From Pseudescherichia sp031987975 (GTDB lineage: Bacteria > Pseudomonadota > Gammaproteobacteria > Enterobacterales > Enterobacteriaceae): a stretch of DNA of 64,000 bases. Under the pieces are notes generated by a model. It was not told the DNA's origin. It was given only the letters and a program-made list of their open reading frames with translations, and searched no databases. The DNA is taken from NCBI RefSeq assembly GCF_031987975.1, contig NZ_DALZYX010000008.1:186001-250000 (forward strand). The letters are read 5' to 3'. This document shows, piece after piece, positions 37,106-46,028 of this stretch. The translations under genes were made by a program, and so were the position numbers. Positions within the stretch are counted from its first letter, which is position 1. Each line of letters begins with the position of its first letter.

Positions 37106-37834
37106 ATGAATGCTGAAAAACCGCCGGTGGCTCAAAACGTTGACTATGAAGAGATCGCCAAATTTGAAGCCGTGGCGTCACGCTGGTGGGATACCGAAGG
37201 TGAGTTTAAGCCGCTGCATCGTATCAACCCCCTGCGCCTGGGCTATATTGCCGAGCGCGTCGGCGGCCTGTTCGGCAAAAAAGTGCTGGACGTTGGCTGC
37301 GGCGGCGGCATTCTGGCCGAGAGCATGGCCCGGGAAGGGGCGAACGTCAGCGGCCTGGATATGGGCTTTGAGCCGCTGCAGGTTGCCCGCCTGCACGCCC
37401 TCGAATCCGGCATTCATGTTGACTACGTCCAGGAGACGGTTGAGGAGCATGCGGCAAAGCAGGCGGGACAGTATGACGTGGTGACCTGCATGGAGATGCT
37501 GGAGCACGTACCGGATCCGCAGTCGGTGGTCCATGCCTGCGCCCGCCTCGTTAAGCCCGGTGGCCACGTCTTCTTCTCGACGCTTAACCGCAGCGGTAAA
37601 GCCTGGCTGCTGGCGATTGTCGGCGCGGAGTACGTGCTGCGCATGGTGCCGAAAGGCACCCATGACGTGAAGAAGTTTATTAAGCCCGCCGAGCTGATCG
37701 GCTGGATCGATCCTACCCCGCTACAGGAGCGGCACATGATCGGCCTGCACTATAATCCGCTTACCGATCGCTTCAAGCTGGCCCCCGGCGTTGACGTAAA
37801 CTACATGCTCCACACTCAGGCAAAAAACAGCTAA
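37106..37834 (+). CDS. ubiG: UbiG, ubiquinone O-methyltransferase
   Basis: A 242-residue class I SAM-dependent methyltransferase that carries out both O-methylations in ubiquinone synthesis. Motif I is VLDVGCGGG (about residues 59-67). The FEAVASRWWD block near residue 25 is typical of UbiG. Length is close to E. coli (240). The gene is divergent from gyrA. The E. coli autotransporter gene yfaL, which follows ubiG there, is absent here. Confidence 0.97.
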   Translation: MNAEKPPVAQNVDYEEIAKFEAVASRWWDTEGEFKPLHRINPLRLGYIAERVGGLFGKKVLDVGCGGGILAESMAREGANVSGLDMGFEPLQVARLHALESGIHVDYVQETVEEHAAKQAGQYDVVTCMEMLEHVPDPQSVVHACARLVKPGGHVFFSTLNRSGKAWLLAIVGAEYVLRMVPKGTHDVKKFIKPAELIGWIDPTPLQERHMIGLHYNPLTDRFKLAPGVDVNYMLHTQAKNS

Positions 37835-38182
37835 CGTTATCCGAAAATGTGATGACCATTACGCAGTGTCATAGGCTGCGTAATGGGCTTTTGCCACTTC
37901 CCCGATGAAGATTTCAGCGTTCGATCACATTCAGTTTTTTTTTTCGCATGCGTTGACTTTCCTGTAGCCCTTATCGTTCGCGGACTTAGCGATTATTACC
38001 TTTCCGCAACCGCAATTTAACCTCAAAATCAACTCTTGTACTGAAAAGAATCCAGACTAAAATACTCACCATATTGTGACGTTTTCATTAAACACCCCCT
38101 ATATATAGTATTTATCCACAGGTTTAACCACAGCGCCGAACTGTGGATAAGCGGGGGATACTTTTTTCTTAAGGACAGGTAC
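37835..38182 (+). promoter_or_regulatory. nrdAB control region with paired DnaA boxes
   Basis: This 348-bp region has no gene. Two perfect DnaA boxes in opposite orientation, TTATCCACA (38112-38120) and TGTGGATAA (38142-38150), lie 30 bases apart before nrdA, as known for the DnaA-controlled nrd operon. TTGTAC (38036) and TAAAAT (38058) with a 16-base spacer could be the promoter. An AT-rich element CTATATATAGT (about 38099-38109) looks like an NrdR box; that assignment is tentative. A homopolymer of nine T precedes this. Confidence 0.75.
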
Positions 38183-40468
38183 ATGAATCAGAGTCTGCTG
38201 GTGACGAAGCGTGATGGTCGTACTGAACGCATCAATCTGGATAAAATCCACCGGGTGCTGGATTGGGCGGCAGAAGGGCTGAATAACGTATCGATCTCTC
38301 AGGTTGAACTGCGCTCCCACATTCAGTTCTACGACGGCATTAAAACGTCCGACATCCACGAAACCATTATCAAAGCCGCGGCGGATCTCATCTCCCGCGA
38401 CGCGCCGGATTATCAGTATCTGGCCGCCCGCCTTGCTATCTTCCACCTGCGTAAAAAAGCCTACGGCCAGTTTGAGCCGCCGGTGCTGATCGACCACGTG
38501 CGCAAGATGATCGAGCTGGGCAAATACGATAATCATCTGCTGGAAGACTACACGGAAGAAGAGTTCCAGCAGATGGATGGTTTCATCCAGCATGACCGCG
38601 ATCTGACCTTCTCCTATGCGGCAGTGAAGCAGCTGGAAGGTAAATACCTGGTCCAGAACCGCGTCACCGGCGAAATCTACGAGAGCGCCCAGTTCCTCTA
38701 CATTCTGGTTGCTGCGTGCCTGTTCTCTAACTATCCGCGCGACACCCGTCTGGACTACGTGAAGCGTTTCTATGACGCGGTCTCCACCTTTAAAATCTCG
38801 CTGCCGACGCCGATCATGTCCGGCGTGCGTACCCCGACCCGCCAGTTCAGCTCCTGCGTACTGATCGAGTGCGGTGACAGCCTGGACTCCATCAACGCCA
38901 CCTCCAGCGCGATTGTGAAGTATGTCTCCCAGCGCGCCGGTATCGGCATCAACGCGGGCCGCATTCGCGCGCTCGGTAGCCCGATCCGCGGCGGTGAAGC
39001 GTTCCACACCGGCTGTATTCCGTTCTACAAGCACTTCCAGACTGCGGTGAAGTCCTGCTCCCAGGGCGGCGTACGCGGCGGTGCGGCGACCCTCTTCTAC
39101 CCGATGTGGCATCTGGAAGTTGAGAGCCTGCTGGTGCTGAAAAACAACCGTGGCGTCGAAGGCAACCGCGTTCGTCACATGGACTACGGCGTACAGATCA
39201 ACAAGCTGATGTACACCCGTCTGCTGAAGGGCCAGGATATCACCCTCTTCAGCCCGTCAGACGTTCCAGGCCTGTACGACGCCTTCTTTGCCGATCAGGA
39301 TGAGTTTGAGCGCCTGTACGTGCAGTACGAGCAGGACGAGAGCATCCGTAAACAGCGCGTGAAGGCGGTTGAACTCTTCTCACTGATGATGCAGGAGCGT
39401 GCCTCTACCGGTCGTATCTACATCCAGAACGTTGACCACTGTAACACCCATAGCCCGTTCGATCCGGCGGTTGCCCCGGTGCGCCAGTCTAACCTGTGCC
39501 TGGAGATCGCCCTGCCGACCAAACCGCTGATGGACGTCAACGACGAAAACGGCGAGATCGCGCTCTGTACGCTGTCGGCGTTTAACCTTGGCGCAATCAG
39601 CAGCCTGGACGAGCTGGAAGAGCTGGCCGTGCTGGCGGTACGCGCCCTGGATGCGCTGCTGGACTATCAGGACTACCCGATCCCGGCCGCTAAACGCGGG
39701 GCAATGGGCCGCCGCACGCTGGGTATTGGCGTGATCAACTTTGCCTACTGGCTGGCGAAAAATGGCAAGCGCTACTCCGACGGCAGCGCCAACAACCTGA
39801 CCCACCAGACCTTCGAAGCCATTCAGTACTTCCTGCTGAAGGCCTCTAACGAGCTGGCAAAAGAGCAAGGCGCGTGCCCGTGGTTCAACGAGACCACCTA
39901 TGCACAAGGTATCCTGCCGATTGATACCTATAAAAAGGATCTCGATGGCATTACCGACGAGCCGCTGCACTACAACTGGGAAGCGCTGCGTCAGTCTATC
40001 AAGACCCATGGCCTGCGTAACTCCACGCTCTCCGCCCTGATGCCGTCCGAGACCTCGTCGCAGATCTCTAACGCCACCAACGGCATCGAGCCGCCGCGCG
40101 GCCACGTGAGCATTAAAGCGTCAAAAGACGGCATCCTGCGCCAGGTCGTGCCGGACTATGAGCACCTGAAAAACAACTATGAGCTGCTGTGGGAGATGCC
40201 GAATAACGACGGTTACCTCCAGCTGGTGGGTATCATGCAGAAGTTTATCGACCAGTCGATCTCTGCCAATACCAACTACGATCCGTCCCGCTTCCCGTCT
40301 GGCAAAGTGCCGATGCAGCAGCTGCTGAAGGATCTGCTCACCGCCTATAAGTTTGGCGTTAAGACCCTGTACTATCAGAACACCCGTGACGGTGCGGAAG
40401 ATGCGCAGGATGACCTGGTGCCTTCTATTCAGGACGACGGCTGCGAAAGCGGCGCATGTAAGATTTGA
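38183..40468 (+). CDS. nrdA: NrdA, class Ia ribonucleotide reductase large subunit
   Basis: A 761-residue catalytic subunit that reduces ribonucleoside diphosphates under aerobic conditions. An ATP-cone allosteric domain occupies about residues 1-95 (LVTKRDGRTERINLDKIHR). The active-site cysteines lie in FSSCVLIECG, QSNLCLEI and IALCTLSAFN (Cys225, Cys439, Cys462 in E. coli numbering). The C-terminal redox pair Cys754/Cys759 is in CESGACKI. Length equals E. coli. A REP-like palindrome separates it from nrdB. Confidence 0.98.
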   Translation: MNQSLLVTKRDGRTERINLDKIHRVLDWAAEGLNNVSISQVELRSHIQFYDGIKTSDIHETIIKAAADLISRDAPDYQYLAARLAIFHLRKKAYGQFEPPVLIDHVRKMIELGKYDNHLLEDYTEEEFQQMDGFIQHDRDLTFSYAAVKQLEGKYLVQNRVTGEIYESAQFLYILVAACLFSNYPRDTRLDYVKRFYDAVSTFKISLPTPIMSGVRTPTRQFSSCVLIECGDSLDSINATSSAIVKYVSQRAGIGINAGRIRALGSPIRGGEAFHTGCIPFYKHFQTAVKSCSQGGVRGGAATLFYPMWHLEVESLLVLKNNRGVEGNRVRHMDYGVQINKLMYTRLLKGQDITLFSPSDVPGLYDAFFADQDEFERLYVQYEQDESIRKQRVKAVELFSLMMQERASTGRIYIQNVDHCNTHSPFDPAVAPVRQSNLCLEIALPTKPLMDVNDENGEIALCTLSAFNLGAISSLDELEELAVLAVRALDALLDYQDYPIPAAKRGAMGRRTLGIGVINFAYWLAKNGKRYSDGSANNLTHQTFEAIQYFLLKASNELAKEQGACPWFNETTYAQGILPIDTYKKDLDGITDEPLHYNWEALRQSIKTHGLRNSTLSALMPSETSSQISNATNGIEPPRGHVSIKASKDGILRQVVPDYEHLKNNYELLWEMPNNDGYLQLVGIMQKFIDQSISANTNYDPSRFPSGKVPMQQLLKDLLTAYKFGVKTLYYQNTRDGAEDAQDDLVPSIQDDGCESGACKI

Positions 40469-40477
40469 TATCATTTA

Positions 40478-40503
40478 GCCGGGTGGCGCTTCGCTAACCC
40501 GGC
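40478..40503. repeat. REP-like palindrome between nrdA and nrdB
   Basis: GCCGGGTTAGCG-type arms (GCCGGGTGGCG / CGCTAACCCGGC) form a hairpin 10 bases after the nrdA stop, inside the operon. Ends match the other REP-like repeats in this window. Confidence 0.75.
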
Positions 40504-40531
40504 GTATAATGGCAGGACAGGAAACACTCGC

Positions 40532-41662
40532 ATGGCATACACCACCTTTTCACAGACGAAGAACGATCAGCTGAAAGAGCCGATGTTTTTCGGCCAGTCG
40601 GTCAACGTCGCCCGTTACGATCAGCAAAAATATGACATCTTTGAAAAGCTGATTGAGAAACAGCTCTCCTTCTTCTGGCGTCCGGAAGAGGTTGACGTCT
40701 CGCGCGACCGCATCGACTTTCAGGCGCTGCCGGAGCATGAAAAACACATCTTCCTCAGCAACCTGAAATATCAGACGCTGCTGGACTCTATTCAGGGCCG
40801 CAGCCCGAACGTAGCCCTGCTGCCGCTGATCTCTATCCCTGAGCTGGAGACGTGGGTTGAAACCTGGGCGTTTTCCGAGACCATCCACTCGCGCTCCTAC
40901 ACTCATATTATCCGTAACATCGTTAACGATCCGGCGATTGTCTTCGATGATATCGTCACCAACGAGCAGATCCTCAAGCGTGCAGAGGGTATCTCCCACT
41001 TCTATGACGATCTGATCCAGCTGACCAGCTACTGGCACCTGCTGGGCGAAGGGACGCATACCGTCAACGGCCAGACCGTGACCGTGAACCTGCGCGAGCT
41101 GAAGAAGAAGCTCTACCTCTGCCTGATGAGCGTTAACGCGCTGGAAGCGATCCGTTTCTACGTCAGCTTTGCCTGCTCCTTCGCCTTTGCCGAGCGCGAG
41201 CTGATGGAAGGCAACGCCAAGATCATCCGTCTGATCGCCCGTGACGAAGCGCTGCACCTGACCGGCACCCAGCATATGCTGAACCTGCTGCGCAGCGGCG
41301 TGGACGATCCGGAGATGGCGGAGATCGCCGAAGAGTGCAAGCAGGAATCTTACGATCTCTTCGTGCAGGCAGCCCAGCAGGAGAAAGAGTGGGCAGAGTA
41401 TCTCTTCCAGGGCGGCTCCATGATCGGCCTGAACAAAGATATTCTCTGTCAGTACGTGGAGTACATCACCAATATCCGCATGCAGGCGGTGGGTCTGGAT
41501 CTGCCGTTTAAAACCCGCTCCAACCCGATCCCGTGGATCAACACCTGGCTGGTCTCTGACAACGTGCAGGTTGCACCGCAGGAAGTTGAAGTTAGCTCCT
41601 ATCTGGTTGGCCAGATCGATTCGGAAGTGAACACCGACGATCTCAGCGACTTCCAGCTCTGA
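40532..41662 (+). CDS. nrdB: NrdB, class Ia ribonucleotide reductase small subunit
   Basis: A 376-residue di-iron protein that holds the stable tyrosyl radical for NrdA. The radical Tyr is Tyr123 counting the initiator Met (HSRSYTHI); iron ligands Asp85, Glu116 and His119 are in QTLLDSIQG and SETIHSRS. A second ligand set lies in the EALHLTGTQH region. Length equals E. coli. The yfaE ATG overlaps the nrdB stop region, so the maturation ferredoxin is co-translated. Confidence 0.98.
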   Translation: MAYTTFSQTKNDQLKEPMFFGQSVNVARYDQQKYDIFEKLIEKQLSFFWRPEEVDVSRDRIDFQALPEHEKHIFLSNLKYQTLLDSIQGRSPNVALLPLISIPELETWVETWAFSETIHSRSYTHIIRNIVNDPAIVFDDIVTNEQILKRAEGISHFYDDLIQLTSYWHLLGEGTHTVNGQTVTVNLRELKKKLYLCLMSVNALEAIRFYVSFACSFAFAERELMEGNAKIIRLIARDEALHLTGTQHMLNLLRSGVDDPEMAEIAEECKQESYDLFVQAAQQEKEWAEYLFQGGSMIGLNKDILCQYVEYITNIRMQAVGLDLPFKTRSNPIPWINTWLVSDNVQVAPQEVEVSSYLVGQIDSEVNTDDLSDFQL

Positions 41663-41916
41663 TGGGAGCGGTGACGCTGCGCATCACTGGCGCACAGCTG
41701 CTGTGCCAGGATGAACATCCGTCGCTGCTGGCGGCGCTGGAGTTCCACAAGATCAACGTCGAGTACCAGTGCCGGGAGGGCTACTGCGGCTCCTGCCGCA
41801 CCCGTCTGATTGCCGGCCAGGTTGAGTGGCTTACCGAGCCGCTGGCCTTTATCCAGGCGGGGGAGATCCTCCCCTGCTGCTGTCGGGCGATGGGCGATAT
41901 CGAACTCGACCTGTAA
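41662..41916 (+). CDS. yfaE: YfaE, 2Fe-2S ferredoxin for NrdB cofactor maintenance
   Basis: An 84-residue plant-type ferredoxin. The cluster ligands are visible in CREGYCGSC (Cys37, Cys42, Cys45) and LPCCCR (Cys72-74). It supplies electrons to rebuild or maintain the diferric-tyrosyl radical of NrdB. It is the last gene of nrdAB-yfaE, with its start on the last base of the nrdB stop codon. Confidence 0.95.
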   Translation: MGAVTLRITGAQLLCQDEHPSLLAALEFHKINVEYQCREGYCGSCRTRLIAGQVEWLTEPLAFIQAGEILPCCCRAMGDIELDL

Positions 41917-41934
41917 TGACTGGCCGACAAATAT

Positions 41935-41968
41935 AAAAAATCCCTGAGCACATATATATGTTCAGGGA
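41935..41968. terminator. Terminator between yfaE and the winged-helix gene
   Basis: TCCCTGAGCA and TGTTCAGGGA form a long stem (one G-T pair) around an ATATAT-type centre. On the minus strand it is followed by TTTTTT, making it a good terminator for the winged-helix gene; on the plus strand the trailing T content is weaker. Confidence 0.8.
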
Positions 41969-42004
41969 TAAATTTCCGGGTTGACATCACTCACGCCGGA
42001 ATAG

Positions 42005-42442
42005 CTAACTCTCCGTTATTTTCTCAGGGCTGCGCTGGAGTTCACTGACCCTGTAATAGATTGGCGTAATATCAACGTAGTTAATGATATAGCCGCTTCC
42101 CCTGACGTTGACGATAAAATCATCCGGTAATCCCAGCAGGCTAAGGCGTCGGTTAAGATTTTTTAATACCTGCCACAGGCGCTGGCTCGACGGCACCAGA
42201 TCGTTCTCTTCCCACACCACGCGCAGCAGCTCTTCGCGCGGCACCGTCGTATGGCGGCCATGCTGTAATAGATAAACAAAAAGATGCAGCATCGTATGGT
42301 TAAATAATACCGAGCCAAAGATAAATGATTTATCGGCACGTCCCTGCGGCAGGCGATAGAGCCTTCGGTTTTCAATTTCGAAGTGAATTTCTTTGCCTAT
42401 TACGTAACCGTATAGCCGATATCCCATCGTATCTTTACTCAT
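42005..42442 (-). CDS. Small winged-helix (OmpR/ToxR-type) transcriptional regulator without receiver or membrane domain
   Basis: A 145-residue protein. Residues about 38-115 form a Trans_reg_C-type winged helix: the region with VFYLLQHG-like spacing before VPREELLRVVWEEN, the recognition stretch SSQRLWQVLKNLNRRL, and the wing FIVNVRGSGYIINY. The first 35 residues (GYRLYGYVIGKEIHFEIEN) are the leader strand set seen in CadC/ToxR-like regulators. There is no receiver domain and no transmembrane helix, so the signal input is unknown. MGYRLYG, five codons in, is an alternative start. I do not recognise a named gene; E. coli K-12 has no gene like this between yfaE and glpT. Confidence 0.85.
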   Translation of the reverse strand: MSKDTMGYRLYGYVIGKEIHFEIENRRLYRLPQGRADKSFIFGSVLFNHTMLHLFVYLLQHGRHTTVPREELLRVVWEENDLVPSSQRLWQVLKNLNRRLSLLGLPDDFIVNVRGSGYIINYVDITPIYYRVSELQRSPEKITES

Positions 42443-42796
42443 ATCTCTTAAAACTGTCCGTAGAGTGCCGTTCGATCCTTATTTCATAAGCCGCACTGAT
42501 AATAAGAATGATTATATGGCGATAGTGAATACTTGCAACATACAGCCCGGCGCTTATTTTTTCACGCCACCGTACATGTAAATAAATTATTATTCGACGT
42601 TAACAGCAATATTTAGCGTTAAATAGTGAAAAAAGGTAAACAGAGAGTCGCACTGGGTCATCCAGGATCGCTGCGCGGATCATCAACATAATCTATTGAT
42701 TTTACATGGTTTGTAAGAAGTAAATGCTGTGCGAACCTTACCTTTTTCTCAGGCATAAAAAAAGGGCCTTGCGGCCCTTTTCTATTTTAGCGCTTA
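42443..42796. other. 354-bp region between the winged-helix gene and glpT
   Basis: It contains an AT-rich upstream region for the winged-helix gene and the glpT terminator at its right end. No coding sequence is supported. In E. coli glpQ follows glpT here; I see no glpQ or remnant. Confidence 0.6.
42756..42780 (-). terminator. Terminator after glpT
   Basis: A perfect 8-bp stem (AAAGGGCC / GGCCCTTT, loop TTGC); on the minus strand it runs into seven T. It lies 17 bases after the glpT stop. Confidence 0.93.
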
Positions 42797-44146
42797 TTAG
42801 CGACGCGCCAGTACTTGCGCATGGTGACGTTTTTCACCGAACATCACCACTGTGAGCAGTAATACCGCCAGCACGCTGCCGCCAATCATCACCATGAAGC
42901 CACCGTCCCAGCCGAAGTAGTCAACGGTATAACCTACAATAGCACTCGCCGCGACCGAACCGCCCAGGTAACCAAACAGACCGGTAAAGCCTGCCGCCGT
43001 CCCGGCCGCTTTTTTCGGTGCCAGCTCCAGCGCATGCAGGCCGATTAGCATCACAGGACCGTAAATAAGGAAGCCGATAACAATCATGCAGGCCATATCC
43101 ACGCCAGGGTTGCCCGCCGGGTTGAGCCAGTACACCACGGTAGCGATAGTCACCAGCGTCATAAAGAAGACGCCCGTCGCGCCACGGTTACCTTTAAACA
43201 CCTTATCCGACATCCAGCCGCACAGCAGTGTGCCAGGGATCCCCGCATATTCATAGAGGAAGTAGGCCCAGGAGGATTTATCCAGCGCAAAGTGCTTCAC
43301 CTCCCGCAGGTAGGTTGGCGACCAGTCGAGGATGCCGTAACGCAGCAAATAGACGAAGACGTTTGCCACTGCGATGTACCACAGCAGCTTGTTGGGCAGG
43401 ACATACTTCATGAAGATCTGTTTGGCGGTCAGCTCCTCTTCGTGGTCTTCGCTGTAGTCATCCGGATAGTCATTTTTGTACTCTTCAATAGGCGGCAGAC
43501 CCTGGGACTGCGGCGTATCACGCATCAGCGCAAAGGCAATCATCGCCACGACAATTGCACCAAACGCCGGCATATAGAGCGCCGCTTTCCAGTCGTTGAA
43601 CCACGCCATCCCCAGCAGGAACAGCAGGGGCGGAATACCGCCGCCAACGTTATGCGCACAGTTCCACACCGAGACAATACCGCCGCGCTCTTTCTGCGAC
43701 CACCAGTGAACCATGGTACGTCCGCACGGCGGCCATCCCATCCCCTGGAACCAGCCGCACAGGAAGAGCAGCACAAACATAACGGCAATGCTTGACGTCG
43801 CCCAGGGCACGAAGCCCATAAACAGCATCACCGCTGCCGCCAGAATCAGGCCGGCAGGCAGGAAAACGCGCGGGTTAGAGCGATCGGATACCGAGCCCAT
43901 GATGAACTTGGAGAAGCCATAGGCAATGGAGATGCCCGATAGCGCAAATCCAAGGTCGCCGCGCGAAAACCCCTGCTCCACCAGATAAGGCATGGCGAGA
44001 GCAAAGTTTTTACGTACCAGGTAGTACGCCGCGTAACCAAAGAAGATGCCGATGAAGATTTGCCAGCGCAAACGACGGTACAGCGGATCAATTTCTGCCT
44101 TTCCCAGGCGCGCCTGATGTGGCGCTGGTTTAAAGATACTGAGCAT
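42797..44146 (-). CDS. glpT: GlpT, glycerol-3-phosphate:phosphate antiporter
   Basis: A 449-residue major facilitator of the organophosphate:phosphate antiporter family (452 in E. coli). It imports glycerol-3-phosphate in exchange for phosphate and is the main fosfomycin entry route. Twelve membrane helices are apparent. The phosphate-binding Arg of TM1 lies in AAYYLVRKNFALAMPYL, and the family signature GMGWPPCGRTMVHWW is intact. No frameshift or truncation is seen. It is divergent from glpABC and, unlike E. coli, not followed by glpQ. Confidence 0.97.
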   Translation of the reverse strand: MLSIFKPAPHQARLGKAEIDPLYRRLRWQIFIGIFFGYAAYYLVRKNFALAMPYLVEQGFSRGDLGFALSGISIAYGFSKFIMGSVSDRSNPRVFLPAGLILAAAVMLFMGFVPWATSSIAVMFVLLFLCGWFQGMGWPPCGRTMVHWWSQKERGGIVSVWNCAHNVGGGIPPLLFLLGMAWFNDWKAALYMPAFGAIVVAMIAFALMRDTPQSQGLPPIEEYKNDYPDDYSEDHEEELTAKQIFMKYVLPNKLLWYIAVANVFVYLLRYGILDWSPTYLREVKHFALDKSSWAYFLYEYAGIPGTLLCGWMSDKVFKGNRGATGVFFMTLVTIATVVYWLNPAGNPGVDMACMIVIGFLIYGPVMLIGLHALELAPKKAAGTAAGFTGLFGYLGGSVAASAIVGYTVDYFGWDGGFMVMIGGSVLAVLLLTVVMFGEKRHHAQVLARR

Positions 44147-44402
44147 GTAGCCTCCGTGGCTAAGTATTAAATTTGTAGGGGTTTAAGTGCCTCACCACTC
44201 CAGCGAGGCGGCGATGTTAAGGAATATCGGTAATTGTTACTGTGAATCCACGCACAGATTGTTACAGAAATATGACAGAATGCGCAAAAAAGCACATTAA
44301 CCCACAAATTTATTTTCGAATTACGCTCGGTAGTGTTCGAAATCAAACAAAAAGCCGTTTCAACATGGCTAAATGATAAAAAAACGAACATGAGGGCAAA
44401 GA
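44147..44402. promoter_or_regulatory. glpT-glpABC divergent control region with CRP and GlpR sites
   Basis: TGTGAATCCACGCACA (44241-44256) matches the CRP consensus at 9 of 10 conserved positions. Near glpA, TGTTCGAAATCAAACA (about 44334-44349) and a half site AACGAACAT (44384-44392) resemble GlpR operators, and TTTTCGAATTACGCTCG (44313-44329) is a weaker one. This agrees with the known GlpR repression and cAMP-CRP activation of both E. coli operons. Confidence 0.75.
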
Positions 44403-46028
44403 GTGACCATTCACGATCCTCACCATAGCGATGTGATAATCATTGGCGGCGGCGCGACCGGGGCGGGCATAGCACGCGACTGCGCCCTGCGTGGGCTAAA
44501 CGTTGTGCTGGTCGAGCGCCATGATATTGCTACCGGTGCCACCGGACGTAATCACGGCCTGCTGCACAGCGGCGCACGTTATGCGGTTACCGATAACGAA
44601 TCCGCCCGCGAGTGTATTGCGGAAAACCAGATCCTCAAGCGCATCGCCCGCCACTGTGTTGAACCTACCGACGGGCTGTTCATTACCCTTCCTGAAGACG
44701 ATCTTGCGTTCCAGCAAACCTTTATTACCGCCTGCACCTCGGCAGGCATTGATGCCGAGGCCATCGATCCCCTTCTCGTTCGTCGGCTGGAGCCTGCCGT
44801 CAACCCGGCACTCATTGGCGCGGTTAAAGTCCCGGATGGCACCGTCGATCCCTTTCGCCTGACGGCGGCCAATATGCTGGATGCCCGGGAGCATGGGGCA
44901 CGCATCCTGACGGGCCATGAGGTCACCGGACTGATTCGTCGCGGGGATAGCGTGTGCGGGGTGCGGCTCTTCAATACGCACTATCGTGAGCACAGCGAAC
45001 GGTATGCCAGCATAGTCGTCAATGCGGCAGGCATCTGGGGGCAGCGCATTGCGGAGTATGCCGATCTCTCTATTCGGATGCTTCCGGCCAAAGGATCGCT
45101 ACTGATCCTCGATCACCGTATTAATCACCACGTGATCAACCGCTGCCGGAAGCCTGCCGATGCCGATATCCTGGTGCCCGGCGATACCATCTCCTTAATT
45201 GGCACCACCTCCACCCGCGTTGACTATAGCGAAATCGATGCCAACCGGGTCACCGCTGAAGAGGTCGATACGCTGCTGCGCGAGGGTGAGAAGCTGGTCC
45301 CCATTATGAGCAGAACTCGCATTCTGCGCGCCTATGCCGGGGTACGCCCGCTGGTGGCAAGCGATGATGACCCGACCGGGCGCAGCGTCAGCCGCGGCAT
45401 CGTGCTGCTCGATCATGCCCAGCGTGACGGGCTGGAGGGGTTTATCACCATTACCGGCGGGAAGCTGATGACCTATCGCCTGATGGCGGAGTGGGCTACC
45501 GACGCCGTGTGCCGCAAGCTCAATCATAACGCCCCCTGCACGACCGCCCGCGATCCGCTCCCCGGCTCACGGAAATCTATCAATGCAGCACGGAAGACCC
45601 TCTCGCTCCCCGCTCCGCTGCGCGGCTCGGCCCTCTATCGCCATGGCGACCGTATCTCTGCCTGGCCTGAAGATAGCCGCCACAGCCGCAGCCTGGTGTG
45701 CGAATGCGAGGCCGTTACCGCCGGAGAGGTACAGTATGCGGTTGAACATCTCAACGTGCGCTCCCTGCTCGATTTGCGCCGCCGGACCCGTGTCGGTATG
45801 GGCACCTGTCAGGGCGAGCTATGCGCCTGCCGGGCGGCGGGACTGCTCAACCGCCTCAACGTCACCAGCGAGGCGCAGACCCTAAGCCAGCTTTCGCAGT
45901 TTCTTAACGAGCGCTGGAAAGGGATCCAGCCCGTCGCATGGGGGGATGCGCTGCGGGAAAGCGAGTTTACCCGCTGGGTCTACATGGGGCTGTGCGGGCT
46001 GGAAAAGGGAGATTTAGATGAACTTTGA
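44403..46028 (+). CDS. glpA: GlpA, anaerobic glycerol-3-phosphate dehydrogenase catalytic subunit
   Basis: A 541-residue FAD flavoprotein that oxidises glycerol-3-phosphate to dihydroxyacetone phosphate for the anaerobic respiratory chain. The Rossmann motif is DVIIIGGGATGAGIARD near residue 9. A C-terminal BFD-like iron-sulfur domain is marked by VCECEAVT and CQGELCACRA. The start is GTG (VTIHDPHH), supported by GAGGG six bases before it; no ATG nearby fits. It overlaps glpB by 11 bases. Confidence 0.96.
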   Translation: MTIHDPHHSDVIIIGGGATGAGIARDCALRGLNVVLVERHDIATGATGRNHGLLHSGARYAVTDNESARECIAENQILKRIARHCVEPTDGLFITLPEDDLAFQQTFITACTSAGIDAEAIDPLLVRRLEPAVNPALIGAVKVPDGTVDPFRLTAANMLDAREHGARILTGHEVTGLIRRGDSVCGVRLFNTHYREHSERYASIVVNAAGIWGQRIAEYADLSIRMLPAKGSLLILDHRINHHVINRCRKPADADILVPGDTISLIGTTSTRVDYSEIDANRVTAEEVDTLLREGEKLVPIMSRTRILRAYAGVRPLVASDDDPTGRSVSRGIVLLDHAQRDGLEGFITITGGKLMTYRLMAEWATDAVCRKLNHNAPCTTARDPLPGSRKSINAARKTLSLPAPLRGSALYRHGDRISAWPEDSRHSRSLVCECEAVTAGEVQYAVEHLNVRSLLDLRRRTRVGMGTCQGELCACRAAGLLNRLNVTSEAQTLSQLSQFLNERWKGIQPVAWGDALRESEFTRWVYMGLCGLEKGDLDEL

